DNA from: Terriglobus albidus
Lineage (GTDB): Bacteria; Acidobacteriota; Terriglobia; Terriglobales; Acidobacteriaceae
Assembly: GCF_008000815.1 (NCBI RefSeq)
Contig: NZ_CP042806.1
Location: 5,022,001-5,086,000, forward strand
Direction: 5' to 3'
Length of the DNA: 64,000 bases
In this document: piece after piece, positions 53,078-60,457 of the stretch
How the letters are laid out: every line of letters starts with the position of its first letter
Position numbering within the stretch: the first letter of the stretch is position 1
Notes under the pieces: generated by a model
The model's database searches: none
What the model was told of the DNA's origin: nothing
The model's input: the letters and a program-made list of their open reading frames with translations, nothing else
Position numbers and translations under genes: made by a program

Positions 53078-53518
53078 ATGCATCCGTTTCCATCCACCCA
53101 CGAGGAGATTGCGGCCTTCGTGTCGGCATTCGAAGCCGGCACGCTTCCGAAGGAATGCTGGACGCATGCCGCCCATATCCTTAGCGGTGCATGGTATGTC
53201 CATGCCCTCGGTCCGGAAGCAGCACTCGCCGAGATGAGGCGGCGCATCCGTGCCTACAACGAATCCGTGGGCACACAAAACACCGATACCAGCGGATATC
53301 ACGAGACGATTACGGTCTTCTGGATCAGGATATTGGCAGCGGAACTCGGCCGGCGTCCTGAGGCAACACGCGCTGCCTTCGTCACCGAGGCGGTTGAACA
53401 CTTTGGCCGGCAGCGCGATATCCTGACGCGCTATTACAGTTTCAACGTTGTGAAATCGACCGAGGCCCGCCGCATGTGGATCGAGCCTGATCTGATGACG
53501 ATTGGCGCGAGCAGCTAA
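53078..53518 (+). CDS. Conserved hypothetical protein
   Basis: A 146-residue soluble protein. It reads EIAAFVSAFEAGTLPKECWTHAAHILSGAWYVHALGPEAALAEMRRRIRAYNESVGTQNTDTSGYHETITVFWIRIL. The pattern WTHAAHL ... YN...G..N....GYHET.T.FW recurs in a widespread uncharacterised family as far as I recall; the conserved His/Trp/Glu could form a metal or active site. No domain name can be given safely. GAGGTGAGAGG lies about 9 bases upstream of the ATG, just beyond the MITE, so the element may carry or separate its promoter. Confidence 0.65.
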   Translation: MHPFPSTHEEIAAFVSAFEAGTLPKECWTHAAHILSGAWYVHALGPEAALAEMRRRIRAYNESVGTQNTDTSGYHETITVFWIRILAAELGRRPEATRAAFVTEAVEHFGRQRDILTRYYSFNVVKSTEARRMWIEPDLMTIGASS

Positions 53519-53578
53519 GGCGTATCGGTTGATCTGAGATAGCCCAGACCATGGGCGAAATGGTGGGAGCAGCGGGGT

Positions 53579-53746
53579 CCCCAACCAGCCTCACTGGTTG
53601 GGGTGTTCAGTGGGCTTCAGCCCGCTGATAAAAGCATAAAAATAAATGGGCTTTAGCCCTGGGTTCTTGGTTCGATCCAGGAGAAAAGGCCCAGGGCTAA
53701 AGCCAGCCTTTCTAGATGCTGTTTGACCGTGGCCTGAAGGCCACGG
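53579..53746. repeat. Composite intergenic hairpin module, copy 1 (orientation A)
   Basis: Four hairpins in a row: CCCCAACCAG/CTGGTTGGGG (53579-53603), AGTGGGCT-AGCCCGCT (53609-53626), GGCTTTAGCCCTGGG with CCCAGGGCTAAAGCC (53649-53663, 53690-53704) and CCGTGGCC-TGAA-GGCCACGG (53727-53746), ending in CTCCCACC. The last three recur in the same order but reversed at 63205-63343. The region 53519-53839 holds no gene. Confidence 0.8.
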
Positions 53747-53839
53747 CTCCCACCGGTTCGAGCTTCGCTCGACTGCCCACCCACGCTCGCGATGGATGGG
53801 GCACCCGGTGCATGGGCTGTCTGGAGCGTATCGATATCT

Positions 53840-55222
53840 CTAAGGCAGAGCGGTTGCCAGCGAAGCCTTGGGCAGCCGCGATTTGCTGGGCTTTTCCTTC
53901 GTCTTCGGCTCGGGCATGTAGTTCTTGTAGATGCTGATGTGGAAGCAGGCCTGCTGGAACTCCTCTTCCACGTCGATCTTGCCTTCCTGCACCAGGGGCA
54001 ACAGGTACGCACGCAGCCAGGCAATCTCTGTCATAGACAGACCGTGCTTGGCCAGATCGACCGCCTGGCCAGTCAGGTGAGGCGAAGCGGTATCTCCCTC
54101 CGCCGGGGCGGCGTTGCCGTTGGTGCGCAGCAGGCGCTGCTGGAACTCCACGGTACGGACGGCTGAGTTTACCTGCAGGGGGCCGTGAAAGCGCTCATAG
54201 TGTGCGCGGCCAAGGTCATTCAAGAACTTCACCGCCCAGGGGCGGGCATACCGTCTGTCTGCTTCCAGACGGTCATCGACCTGCATCACTTTGTTATCGG
54301 GCAGCGCGATGAGCTGTTTGGCTTTGCGCAGACGCACAAGGTCCGCATCATCCTGCACGCGTTCCAGACCGTAACGGTCGGCGACGATATTCTGACGCAC
54401 CAGAATGGCATGCGACCCCAGCAGCGGCGCTGGGACGATCAGACGGCCGCGCCGGAAGGTCAGCTTCGGCTGAGGCAGCGCTGCGGCGGGACTCTCCTCG
54501 ACAAGCTCGGTACGCTTCACGGCAAGCACCGGTGGGGCCGGCAGTTCTGAGGCCGCTCTCTCTTCGATTGCAGGCTTGCGAGCAGATTCGGTTTTCGCCG
54601 GAGTCAGCTTCGGGCGCTCGGCAGGGCCAACCGCCGGCTCGGCAGGCTGCGACTCTTCAGCATCCTCGGTCTGCGAAACATGCACCACCGGCGCCGGCGC
54701 CTCGGCCTTGGGAGGCAGGTGTGTGGTCTTTTCCGGCTCAGGGGCTTCAGTTTCCGCAGGTGGATGCTTCTGTTCCAGTGACTTTCGCTGCTGGGCTGCC
54801 TTCAGGAAATCTTCGGTTGTTGCCTTCTGTCCGTCATCTTTTGCCGGAGCTGCGGGCTTCGCTGAAGCAGCCGGAACAGAAGCCGTCGCCACAGGCTTGT
54901 GGACAGGTTTTGCAACCGGGGATGGAGACGGCGCGTCGTCGGCGACGACCTCGTGGTGGTCTCTCAGCCAGGCGTGGACACGTTCTGCCGCCGCCGCGGC
55001 AGCAGCGCGATTCCCAGCTTCGTCAACAGGAGAGTGGCCGGTGCGTGTCGCCGGAGCAACGGCCTTCGGTTTTGCGGTAGCGGATGCAGACGGACGGGTG
55101 GTCGAGCGTACTGCGGGCGATCCCGCAGCGGGCTTTTTTCCCGGCTTCTTACTCGTGGGCTGCGCCGGCAATTGACCGGCGACAGCAGCCACGAGTAAAA
55201 ACACCCATCCAAGGCGACGCAT
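53840..55222 (-). CDS. Secreted DUF5715 (peptidase M15-like fold) protein with long low-complexity region
   Basis: A 460-residue protein with a signal peptide (MRRLGWVFLLVAAVAGQLPAQ). Residues 22-250 are Ala/Pro/Lys/Glu-rich and disordered. The C-terminal 190 residues carry DUF5715: RRYARPWAVKFLNDLGRAHYERFHGPLQVNSAVRTVEFQQRLLRTNGNA, SPHLTGQAVDLAKHGLSMTEIAWLR and CFHISIYKNY. The S.H..G.A.D and H.s pattern resembles D-Ala-D-Ala carboxypeptidases of the M15/LAS group, so a cell-wall role is likely. The frame is open to 55606, but ATG 55222 is the natural start. It is read away from the cytochrome gene, which starts 160 bases off. Confidence 0.82.
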   Translation of the reverse strand: MRRLGWVFLLVAAVAGQLPAQPTSKKPGKKPAAGSPAVRSTTRPSASATAKPKAVAPATRTGHSPVDEAGNRAAAAAAAERVHAWLRDHHEVVADDAPSPSPVAKPVHKPVATASVPAASAKPAAPAKDDGQKATTEDFLKAAQQRKSLEQKHPPAETEAPEPEKTTHLPPKAEAPAPVVHVSQTEDAEESQPAEPAVGPAERPKLTPAKTESARKPAIEERAASELPAPPVLAVKRTELVEESPAAALPQPKLTFRRGRLIVPAPLLGSHAILVRQNIVADRYGLERVQDDADLVRLRKAKQLIALPDNKVMQVDDRLEADRRYARPWAVKFLNDLGRAHYERFHGPLQVNSAVRTVEFQQRLLRTNGNAAPAEGDTASPHLTGQAVDLAKHGLSMTEIAWLRAYLLPLVQEGKIDVEEEFQQACFHISIYKNYMPEPKTKEKPSKSRLPKASLATALP

Positions 55223-55382
55223 ACACACAACTAAGAAGCCCGCGTCAGGGGCCAGAGCACTTTTAACCCTACCCCCGTCTCGGTAACGCAAAAAGTAACC
55301 AGAAGGATTCTGTGTAGGAATCAGTAAACACCGCCGCGCGAAGAGTTCGCCTCCCCTGCCGTCTCCGCTACGATGAAGAAGC

Positions 55383-55916
55383 ATGCGCATTAGAGCATTT
55401 TCCCTGTTTCTGGGTAACCCGAAAGTGACGTGCAGCGGCGTTTTCATTGCGGAAAACGCCCATAGATGCGGAAACCCTACTCTACACCTGCAGGGAAAAT
55501 GCTCTACGATCTCCAGGGTCTCCTCCGCCACCTGTGCGAGCCTGTTGCTGGCTCTGACCGCCGGCCTCAGCGGCTGTGACAAGCCAATGACTCCGGAAGA
55601 CGTCACCTACAAGAACACCGGTAATCTCTATATCGACCGCGTCCAGCCCATCCTGCAGACCCGCTGCTACCGCTGTCACGCCGGCCTGAACCACGAGAGC
55701 GGCCTTCGGGTCGACAGCCGCGCCTACATGCTGAAGGGCGGCAAACATGGCACGTCGCTGGTTCCCGGCGATCCGGAAAAGAGCCTCATGATCAAGCTGG
55801 TGCGGCACGAGGGGCCTAAGGACGATCCTATGCCCATGCCGAACCGTCGTGGCAAGCTTCCGGAACAGGAGATCCGTGATCTGGAGCGCTGGGTCAAAGA
55901 AGGCGCGTTGGAATAA
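55383..55916 (+). CDS. Cytochrome c (Planctomycete type) lipoprotein with MITE in its signal sequence
   Basis: A 177-residue reading. The mature part is clear: VQPILQTRCYRCHAGLNHESGLRVDSRAYMLKGGKHGTSLVPGDPEKSLMIKLV ... PMPMPNRRGKLPEQEIRDLERWVKEGALE, a PSCyt1-type haem c domain with one CxxCH. It follows a lipobox LSGC at residues 62-65. Between the first three codons and the hydrophobic core lie 38 codons (residues 4-41) that come entirely from a MITE-like element. Removing it restores MRI-TISRVSSATCASLLL and a standard lipoprotein signal. As it stands, export may be impaired; no alternative ATG exists downstream within the signal. Electron carrier role inferred. Confidence 0.8.
   Translation: MRIRAFSLFLGNPKVTCSGVFIAENAHRCGNPTLHLQGKCSTISRVSSATCASLLLALTAGLSGCDKPMTPEDVTYKNTGNLYIDRVQPILQTRCYRCHAGLNHESGLRVDSRAYMLKGGKHGTSLVPGDPEKSLMIKLVRHEGPKDDPMPMPNRRGKLPEQEIRDLERWVKEGALE
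55391..55506. mobile_element. MITE-like element, full copy 2 (116 bp), inside a coding region
   Basis: It begins TAGAGCATTTTCCCTG and ends CAGGGAAAATGCTCTA, a perfect 16-base terminal inverted repeat, with TA at both edges (apparent target duplication). GGCGTTTTC/GAAAACGCC makes the inner hairpin. Net insertion is 114 bases (the element minus one TA), a multiple of three, with no stop codon in the cytochrome frame. It is in opposite orientation to the copy at 52936-53052. Confidence 0.85.
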
Positions 55917-55951
55917 AGCTCTTCCCAACGAAAAGGGCTCCGCAGGCAACG

Positions 55952-55976
55952 AAAAAGGGCTCCGCAGCGGGAGCCC
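55952..55976 (-). terminator. Terminator after infC
   Basis: On the minus strand GGGCTCC (55976-55970) pairs with GGAGCCC (55963-55957), followed by TTTTT (55956-55952). It starts 27 bases beyond the infC stop. Confidence 0.8.
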
Positions 55977-56002
55977 CTCATCGAAGAAACATTGGATTGC
56001 GT

Positions 56003-56632
56003 CTATGCGTGAGAAACAGGCGCGTGTGGAACCGGCGCTGGCTCGGCCGCGCCTTCGGGCTTAGCCGGTGCAGCAGGCTTCTTCGGCTCGGCCTTCTTGG
56101 TCGGAGCCAGAATGGCGTGCAGCGTAGTGCCTTCCATGCGAGGCATAAACTCGACGGTGCCGTTCTCACCCACATCCTGGATCAAGCGGTGGATGATCTT
56201 GTAGCCAAGGTCGCGGTGTGCCATCTGGCGGCCCTTGAAGCGCAGGCTGGCCTTCACCTTATCGCCTTCCTGCAGGAAGCGGACGGCCTGGTTCTTCTTC
56301 GTCTGGTAGTCGTGCTCGTCCACCGTGACGGAGAACTTTACTTCCTTGATGGTGATGACCTTCTGCTTCTTCTTCGCGGCGCGGTCGCTCTTGTCCTTCT
56401 CGTAGAGGAACTTGCCGTAATCCTGAATACGGCACACCGGGGGAACGGCGTTGGGCGAAATCTCCACCAGGTCCAGTCCGCGTTCGCGTGCGATCTTGAG
56501 GGCATCGAATGGCTGCATGATGCCGACCTGCTCGCCATTCTCGTCAATCACACGCACCTCACGGGCGCGGATTCTTTCGTTGGTGCGGATGAAACTCTTT
56601 TGCGATCGCTTGTCGTTAAACGGTGGTGGAAT
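56003..56632 (-). CDS. infC: Translation initiation factor IF-3, AUU start codon
   Basis: A 209-residue IF-3. RTNERIRAREVRVIDENGEQVGIM begins the N-terminal domain, DLVEISPNAVPPVCRIQDYGKFLYEKDK ends it, and KVITIKEVKFSVTVDEHDYQTKKNQAVRFLQEGDKVKASLRFKGRQMAH is the C-terminal domain. A Lys/Pro/Ala tail of 30 residues follows. There is no ATG, GTG or TTG giving a complete N-terminal domain; the frame upstream contains ATT at 56632 six bases after a perfect GGAGG. E. coli infC uses AUU too, and IF-3 represses its own translation by rejecting that start. GTG 56557 would lose the conserved N-terminus. rpmI and rplT do not follow. Confidence 0.92.
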   Translation of the reverse strand: MPPPFNDKRSQKSFIRTNERIRAREVRVIDENGEQVGIMQPFDALKIARERGLDLVEISPNAVPPVCRIQDYGKFLYEKDKSDRAAKKKQKVITIKEVKFSVTVDEHDYQTKKNQAVRFLQEGDKVKASLRFKGRQMAHRDLGYKIIHRLIQDVGENGTVEFMPRMEGTTLHAILAPTKKAEPKKPAAPAKPEGAAEPAPVPHAPVSHA

Positions 56633-56908
56633 AAGAAGCCTCCGGGATCTAAATCTGTGGGTCTAAAGTTTGACGCGCCTGGAGCGCCAAACGGCTCAGC
56701 ACGCAGACGAAAGTATAGCAATTTCGCAGGGTCATTGGTTGGATTCCTCCATGCGGCACGCGGAAAGTCGCCTTCCCGCCCGAAACGGGCATGGCAGCCG
56801 ATGAACCAACCAGCGGAAGGGGCTTCCGCATCCCATCTCCCATCAGTACAACGTTTTATGTTGCAATGTTGATTGCCCACTATAGGGCATGTTAGGAGTT
56901 CTGCCTGA

Positions 56909-57484
56909 ATGAAACGCCGCATTTTGCTCGTCGATGACGAAATTGCCGTCCTCCTCACCTTAAAAGCAGTTCTGGAGATCTCGGGCTTCGACGTCGATAC
57001 CGCCACCTCCGGCCTGGAGGGCCGCCACAAACTCCGCGCAAAACCGTACGACATGGTCATCACGGACATGCGGATGGAACATGAACAAGCCGGCCGCGAT
57101 GTGGTCGGCTACGCCCGCGGACTGCCCAACCCTCCGGCAATTGCGCTGCTGACCGCCTTCCCCGTCGCCGACGATGACTGGCAAGAGATGGGCGCGGACA
57201 AGATGCTGGTCAAGCCCATGCAAACCAGGACCCTGCTGGAACAGATTGAGGCGCTTCTCGAGAAACATCTGGCACGTACGGGAGCCTCAGCCTCAACCCC
57301 GGCGAAAGCAGGCAAGAAGGCCGCAAAGAAGGTAGCCGCCAAGAAAGCGGGGAAAAAGGCTGCAAAGAAGGCGGTGAAACCCGTCGCTCCGGCAAAGAAG
57401 GCCGCGAAAAAGACAGCCGTAAAGAAGGCCGCCGCCAAAGCCGTGAAAAAGGCTGCCGGCAAAAAAGCTGCGAAAAAGCGCTAA
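56909..57484 (+). CDS. Receiver domain fused to a histone H1-like Lys/Ala-rich tail
   Basis: A 191-residue protein. Residues 1-122 are a complete receiver domain: LLVDDE, phospho-acceptor Asp53 in MVITDMRME, and MLVKP with Lys102. Residues 130-191 are almost only Ala, Lys, Pro and Val (TPAKAGKKAAKKVAAKKAGK and so on), like the C-terminus of eukaryotic H1 or bacterial Hc1/AlgP-type tails, which bind DNA without sequence specificity. A phosphorylation-controlled nucleoid or DNA-binding protein is the natural guess. No kinase is adjacent. It is divergent from infC and followed by a strong terminator. Confidence 0.88.
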   Translation: MKRRILLVDDEIAVLLTLKAVLEISGFDVDTATSGLEGRHKLRAKPYDMVITDMRMEHEQAGRDVVGYARGLPNPPAIALLTAFPVADDDWQEMGADKMLVKPMQTRTLLEQIEALLEKHLARTGASASTPAKAGKKAAKKVAAKKAGKKAAKKAVKPVAPAKKAAKKTAVKKAAAKAVKKAAGKKAAKKR

Positions 57485-57499
57485 ACGTTACAGCCGGAA

Positions 57500-57534
57500 G
57501 AAACAGGAGGGGATTTTCCCCTCCTGTTTCTTTT
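57500..57534. terminator. Bidirectional terminator
   Basis: GAAACAGGAGGGGA (57500-57513) and TCCCCTCCTGTTTC (57517-57530) form a 14-bp stem with a TTT loop, followed by TTTT. It separates the convergent receiver-tail and NmrA-like genes. Confidence 0.92.
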
Positions 57535-57538
57535 CCAT

Positions 57539-58378
57539 TTACTGCCACATCTCGCGGTAGTCGGCGGCATACTCCCGAAGCGATCGAGGTGTTTTCCCCG
57601 TCAGCCTCTCGAAGTCACGGGTTGGCTGTGAGAGCCTTCCGGTCCGCGTCACGCGAAACAGGCTGAGGATATAAGCGACATACTCTTCCGGAAGCCCCGC
57701 CTGCGACAGCGTTTTGGCGAACTCATCGTCTTCCATCGGTACATATCGCACCTCGCTTTGTATTGCCTGGCCCAGCACAGCGGCAGCGTCGTCATAGCGT
57801 AGAGCCTCCGGGCCGGTCAGCTGGAAGACTTTGCCGTTTATGTCTTCTCTCATCAACGCCGCTGCGGCGGCCGCGCCTACATCGCGGGCGTCGATGAATG
57901 GAGTCAACGCGTCACCCGCCGGTAGCGGCAAAATGCCGTTGTACTTGATCGGCTCTGCCCACCAGGTATGGAAGTTATCCATGAACCAGTTCGCGCGCAC
58001 AATCACCCATCGCGCAGCTTTCTGCACCACCTCTTCCACGCGGCTCAATGGTTCCTGTTGCAAGATCACGCTTGCGGAGCTAAGCAGGACGATCTTGCAC
58101 TCGCGCTGCATTGCGGCTTCCAGCATAGGAAGCATCACTTCATCCGCAGGCCCCACAGCCGGCTGTGGCTCCATCAAAAAGACCCGATCGACATCTTTCA
58201 GCGATTCTGCAAAAGTCGCCGGATCCGCATAGTCGAAGCGCACGACTTCAACCCCATCGATCGCGGCAACATTCTCCGGGCTACGGCTTGCCGCACGAAC
58301 TTCCTGCCCGGCGATGGCAAGAGCTTCCACCACTGCCGCTCCAACTTTTCCTGTGCTTCCCGTGACCAGTGTCTTCAT
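57539..58378 (-). CDS. NmrA-like NAD(P)-binding protein (atypical SDR)
   Basis: A 279-residue Rossmann protein. MKTLVTGSTGKVGAAVVEALAIAGQEVRAASR is the NAD(P)-binding start; VEVVRFDYADPATFAESLKDVDRVFLMEP and ARWVIVRANWFMDNF are typical of NmrA/QOR2-type proteins that sense or use NADPH. The C-terminal part (FQLTGPEALRYDDAAAVLGQAI) closes the substrate domain. The frame is open to 58891, but ATG 58378 is the clear start and overlaps the DUF1772 stop by four bases, so the two are coupled. Likely a quinone- or redox-related reductase; the exact role is unknown. Confidence 0.87.
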   Translation of the reverse strand: MKTLVTGSTGKVGAAVVEALAIAGQEVRAASRSPENVAAIDGVEVVRFDYADPATFAESLKDVDRVFLMEPQPAVGPADEVMLPMLEAAMQRECKIVLLSSASVILQQEPLSRVEEVVQKAARWVIVRANWFMDNFHTWWAEPIKYNGILPLPAGDALTPFIDARDVGAAAAAALMREDINGKVFQLTGPEALRYDDAAAVLGQAIQSEVRYVPMEDDEFAKTLSQAGLPEEYVAYILSLFRVTRTGRLSQPTRDFERLTGKTPRSLREYAADYREMWQ

Positions 58379-58869
58379 GCTGTCTCTCCTTGTTCGTACC
58401 GCGCAAGAGCGATGGCAAAGAACACCGTGGAGGCCAGCGCCAGGATGGTTCGGGTGTGGTTCCACAGCATCCACACGTTGTAAAACGCTGCCCATGTCTG
58501 CGCTGCATTCGCAGCATGAGCGTCGGCGCTTGCCAGGGTGTTGTTCAACGGAACGTTGCATCCGAAGGTCACGGCGAGCGACAGCAGGTACAAGGCGACA
58601 GCCGTCAGCATCGAGCTTCGGCCCGGCTGCTTCCGAATCACTTGCGTTGCCAGCGCCAGCGAAGCCAGGCCGGTGCCGAACAATGCCAAAGCAAACCAGG
58701 GATTCACCGCCGTAAGATCGATCTGCTGCATGGCCGTGACCGCTGCATCGACAGGCAGCCGCTGCAAGCCCTGCATCACGAAGGTTGAGAAGGCAAAGTA
58801 GGCTCCGCCATCGGCGGCGCTGCCGGCGATACAAAAGAGCGTCAGGGGAACGATGACTCGTGGACTCAT
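58375..58869 (-). CDS. DUF1772 membrane protein
   Basis: A 164-residue membrane protein with four helices (VPLTLFCIAGSAADGGAYFAF, NPWFALALFGTGLASLALA, LTAVALYLLSLAVTFGCNVPLNNTLA and TILALASTVFFAIALARY). VTFGCNVPLNN and WAAFYNVWMLWNHTRT are hallmarks of DUF1772/anthrone oxygenase-like proteins. It is first of a two-gene operon with the NmrA-like reductase and divergent from the AraC regulator, 109 bases away, which likely controls both. Confidence 0.85.
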   Translation of the reverse strand: MSPRVIVPLTLFCIAGSAADGGAYFAFSTFVMQGLQRLPVDAAVTAMQQIDLTAVNPWFALALFGTGLASLALATQVIRKQPGRSSMLTAVALYLLSLAVTFGCNVPLNNTLASADAHAANAAQTWAAFYNVWMLWNHTRTILALASTVFFAIALARYEQGETA

Positions 58870-58978
58870 TACGTCTCTCCTCGTTCTTCAACCTAAGGAA
58901 TGCCGCGCCGCGAAGACATGGGCAGGCGTCTCGCTTTCATTGCCGTCCGTCTCATTCGGGTGCTAACGTCAGTCCGGT

Positions 58979-59905
58979 ATGAGACAGGCTGCCGACGCGA
59001 ATTGGATCAGTGAGATCGCGAGCAATGCCGCGGCGCTGTGCCGTACGCGCACGTCCGCTCCATGGGGCATGGGCATCGCCACCTACGACGGCGTCATGTT
59101 TCATTACGTGGTTGAAGGTTCCTGCTGGCTGCGCGGCTCCGCTGTGCCGACGCTTGAACTTGAGGCCGGTGATCTTGTGCTGGTGCCACAGGGACTGGAT
59201 CATGACATCCTCTCGAGCCTCGATGTCACTCCCGAACCGCTTGAGGATTTTCTGCATTGCCCGTCACGGCCCATCACCGGAGAGACGGTCAGCACGCTGC
59301 TCTGCGGCGTTTACCTCTCAGGCATCAAGATGGTGCACCCCGTTCTGAACGCGCTGCCGCCGGCCATCTATTTCAGCCGCGAAGAGATCGAGAGGAACCC
59401 TTCCCTCTCGTCGACGCTCCGTCAACTCACAGCGGAAAGCGAAGCTCCAGCCCCGGGCAGTGAGACGCTGATCCAGCATCTCCTCGATGCGCTCTTTGTG
59501 TATATCGTGCGTGCCTGGTCTGCCTCGATCAGCGATAACCTTCCCGGCTGGGCAGCGGCGCTTCGCGATCCTAATCTCTCCCGCGCAGTAACGGCGATTC
59601 ACGCCTCCCCTGGCCATCCCTGGACGGTACAGACTCTCGCCGCGGAAGCCGGCCAGTCCCGCGCAGCGTTTGCCCGCCATTTCTCCGCAAGGATGGGTGA
59701 GGCTCCCCTCGCCTATCTCACACGCTGGCGCATGGTCCTGGCCGCTCGCCTGCTCCTCGGACGTGAGACCAGCCTGGCTGAGGTAGCCGAGCATGTCGGC
59801 TATGAATCAGAGTTTGCTTTCAGCCGGGCCTTCAAGCGGACCTACGGCGTCGCGCCGGCAAGCTATCGCAGAACCTGCCTTCGGGATCTGTACCTCACAC
59901 GCTGA
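58979..59905 (+). CDS. AraC-family transcriptional regulator (cupin_6 type)
   Basis: A 308-residue regulator. The N-terminal cupin_6 domain contains MFHYVVEGSCWLRGSAVPTLELEAGDLVLVPQGLDHDI. The C-terminal double HTH (about 195-305) reads LSRAVTAIHASPGHPWTVQTLAAEAGQSRAAFARHFSARMGEAPLAYLTRWRMVLAARLLL and LAEVAEHVGYESEFAFSRAFKRTYGVAPASYRR. This type often controls divergent NmrA/oxidoreductase genes, which is the arrangement here. The inducer is unknown. Confidence 0.9.
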   Translation: MRQAADANWISEIASNAAALCRTRTSAPWGMGIATYDGVMFHYVVEGSCWLRGSAVPTLELEAGDLVLVPQGLDHDILSSLDVTPEPLEDFLHCPSRPITGETVSTLLCGVYLSGIKMVHPVLNALPPAIYFSREEIERNPSLSSTLRQLTAESEAPAPGSETLIQHLLDALFVYIVRAWSASISDNLPGWAAALRDPNLSRAVTAIHASPGHPWTVQTLAAEAGQSRAAFARHFSARMGEAPLAYLTRWRMVLAARLLLGRETSLAEVAEHVGYESEFAFSRAFKRTYGVAPASYRRTCLRDLYLTR

Positions 59906-59941
59906 ATCGCGTCCCTCAGGCCAACACGTTAAACTCACTAG

Positions 59942-60457
59942 ATGCGAACCATCGTCTCCACAGTGCTGCTGATCGTGGCAATTCCATGTGTTTTGCTGTC
60001 AGGCATGTGGACATGGGCATACTTCTCCACACCTGCGGTCGTCACTGAGGCGTATAACCGCGAGCTTGCACGGACCGCGCCAACTATCCGTACAGCGCAG
60101 GTACCGGCGGCCCTGCTGGAGCAGATCCGGAATGCGCGTCCCCTATCCGAGGCAGTTGCGGAGGCCCTGTTCTTCTTCCCCGGCCAGTACCGTCCCAATC
60201 CGATTCGCAATCTGCAGCGCCGCGTCTTTGCCTCCGTACTCGATCACCGTCTGAGTGCAGACGAGCAATTGCAGCTCTACATCAATCACGCCAACTTCGG
60301 ACCGCTGCACAGCGGCCCAACGACGGACAAGGATATCGTCGGTTTCGCGGCCGCCTCCCAGGCATATTTCGATAAACCGCTCACGAACCTGGCTCCGGAA
60401 CAATTGCAGGCACTGCTCGACGCGCTGCAGCACAAATCCATACAATCTGCTCCATGA
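59942..60457 (+). CDS. GT51-like protein lacking the catalytic N-terminal part
   Basis: A 171-residue protein with one N-terminal membrane helix (STVLLIVAIPCVLLSGMWTWAYF). The second half, FASVLDHRLSADEQLQLYINHANFG ... DIVGFAAASQAYFDKPLTNLAPEQLQALLDAL, resembles the later motifs of peptidoglycan glycosyltransferases (ILElYLN.iyFG...G...AaqtYFgk....L...eaAlLa). The early motif with the catalytic Glu (EDxxFxxHxG) is absent: in its place is ILLEQIRNARPLSEAVAEALFFF-type sequence. It may be a non-catalytic regulator of wall synthesis or a divergent relict. It overlaps the next gene by four bases (ATGA). Confidence 0.6.
   Translation: MRTIVSTVLLIVAIPCVLLSGMWTWAYFSTPAVVTEAYNRELARTAPTIRTAQVPAALLEQIRNARPLSEAVAEALFFFPGQYRPNPIRNLQRRVFASVLDHRLSADEQLQLYINHANFGPLHSGPTTDKDIVGFAAASQAYFDKPLTNLAPEQLQALLDALQHKSIQSAP

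Noticed and set aside
53645-53710. A tRNA-like signature (GGTTCGATCC) within the intergenic hairpin
   Set aside because: It lies in the loop of the repeat module; no acceptor or anticodon arm can be folded.
55391-55506. Reading the element in the cytochrome gene as a natural part of the protein
   Set aside because: The segment has terminal inverted repeats and a second, non-coding copy at 52936-53052, so it is an insertion.
53840-55606. A longer 588-residue form of the DUF5715 protein
   Set aside because: The extra N-terminal part overlaps the MITE and the start of the cytochrome gene; ATG 55222 gives a proper signal peptide.
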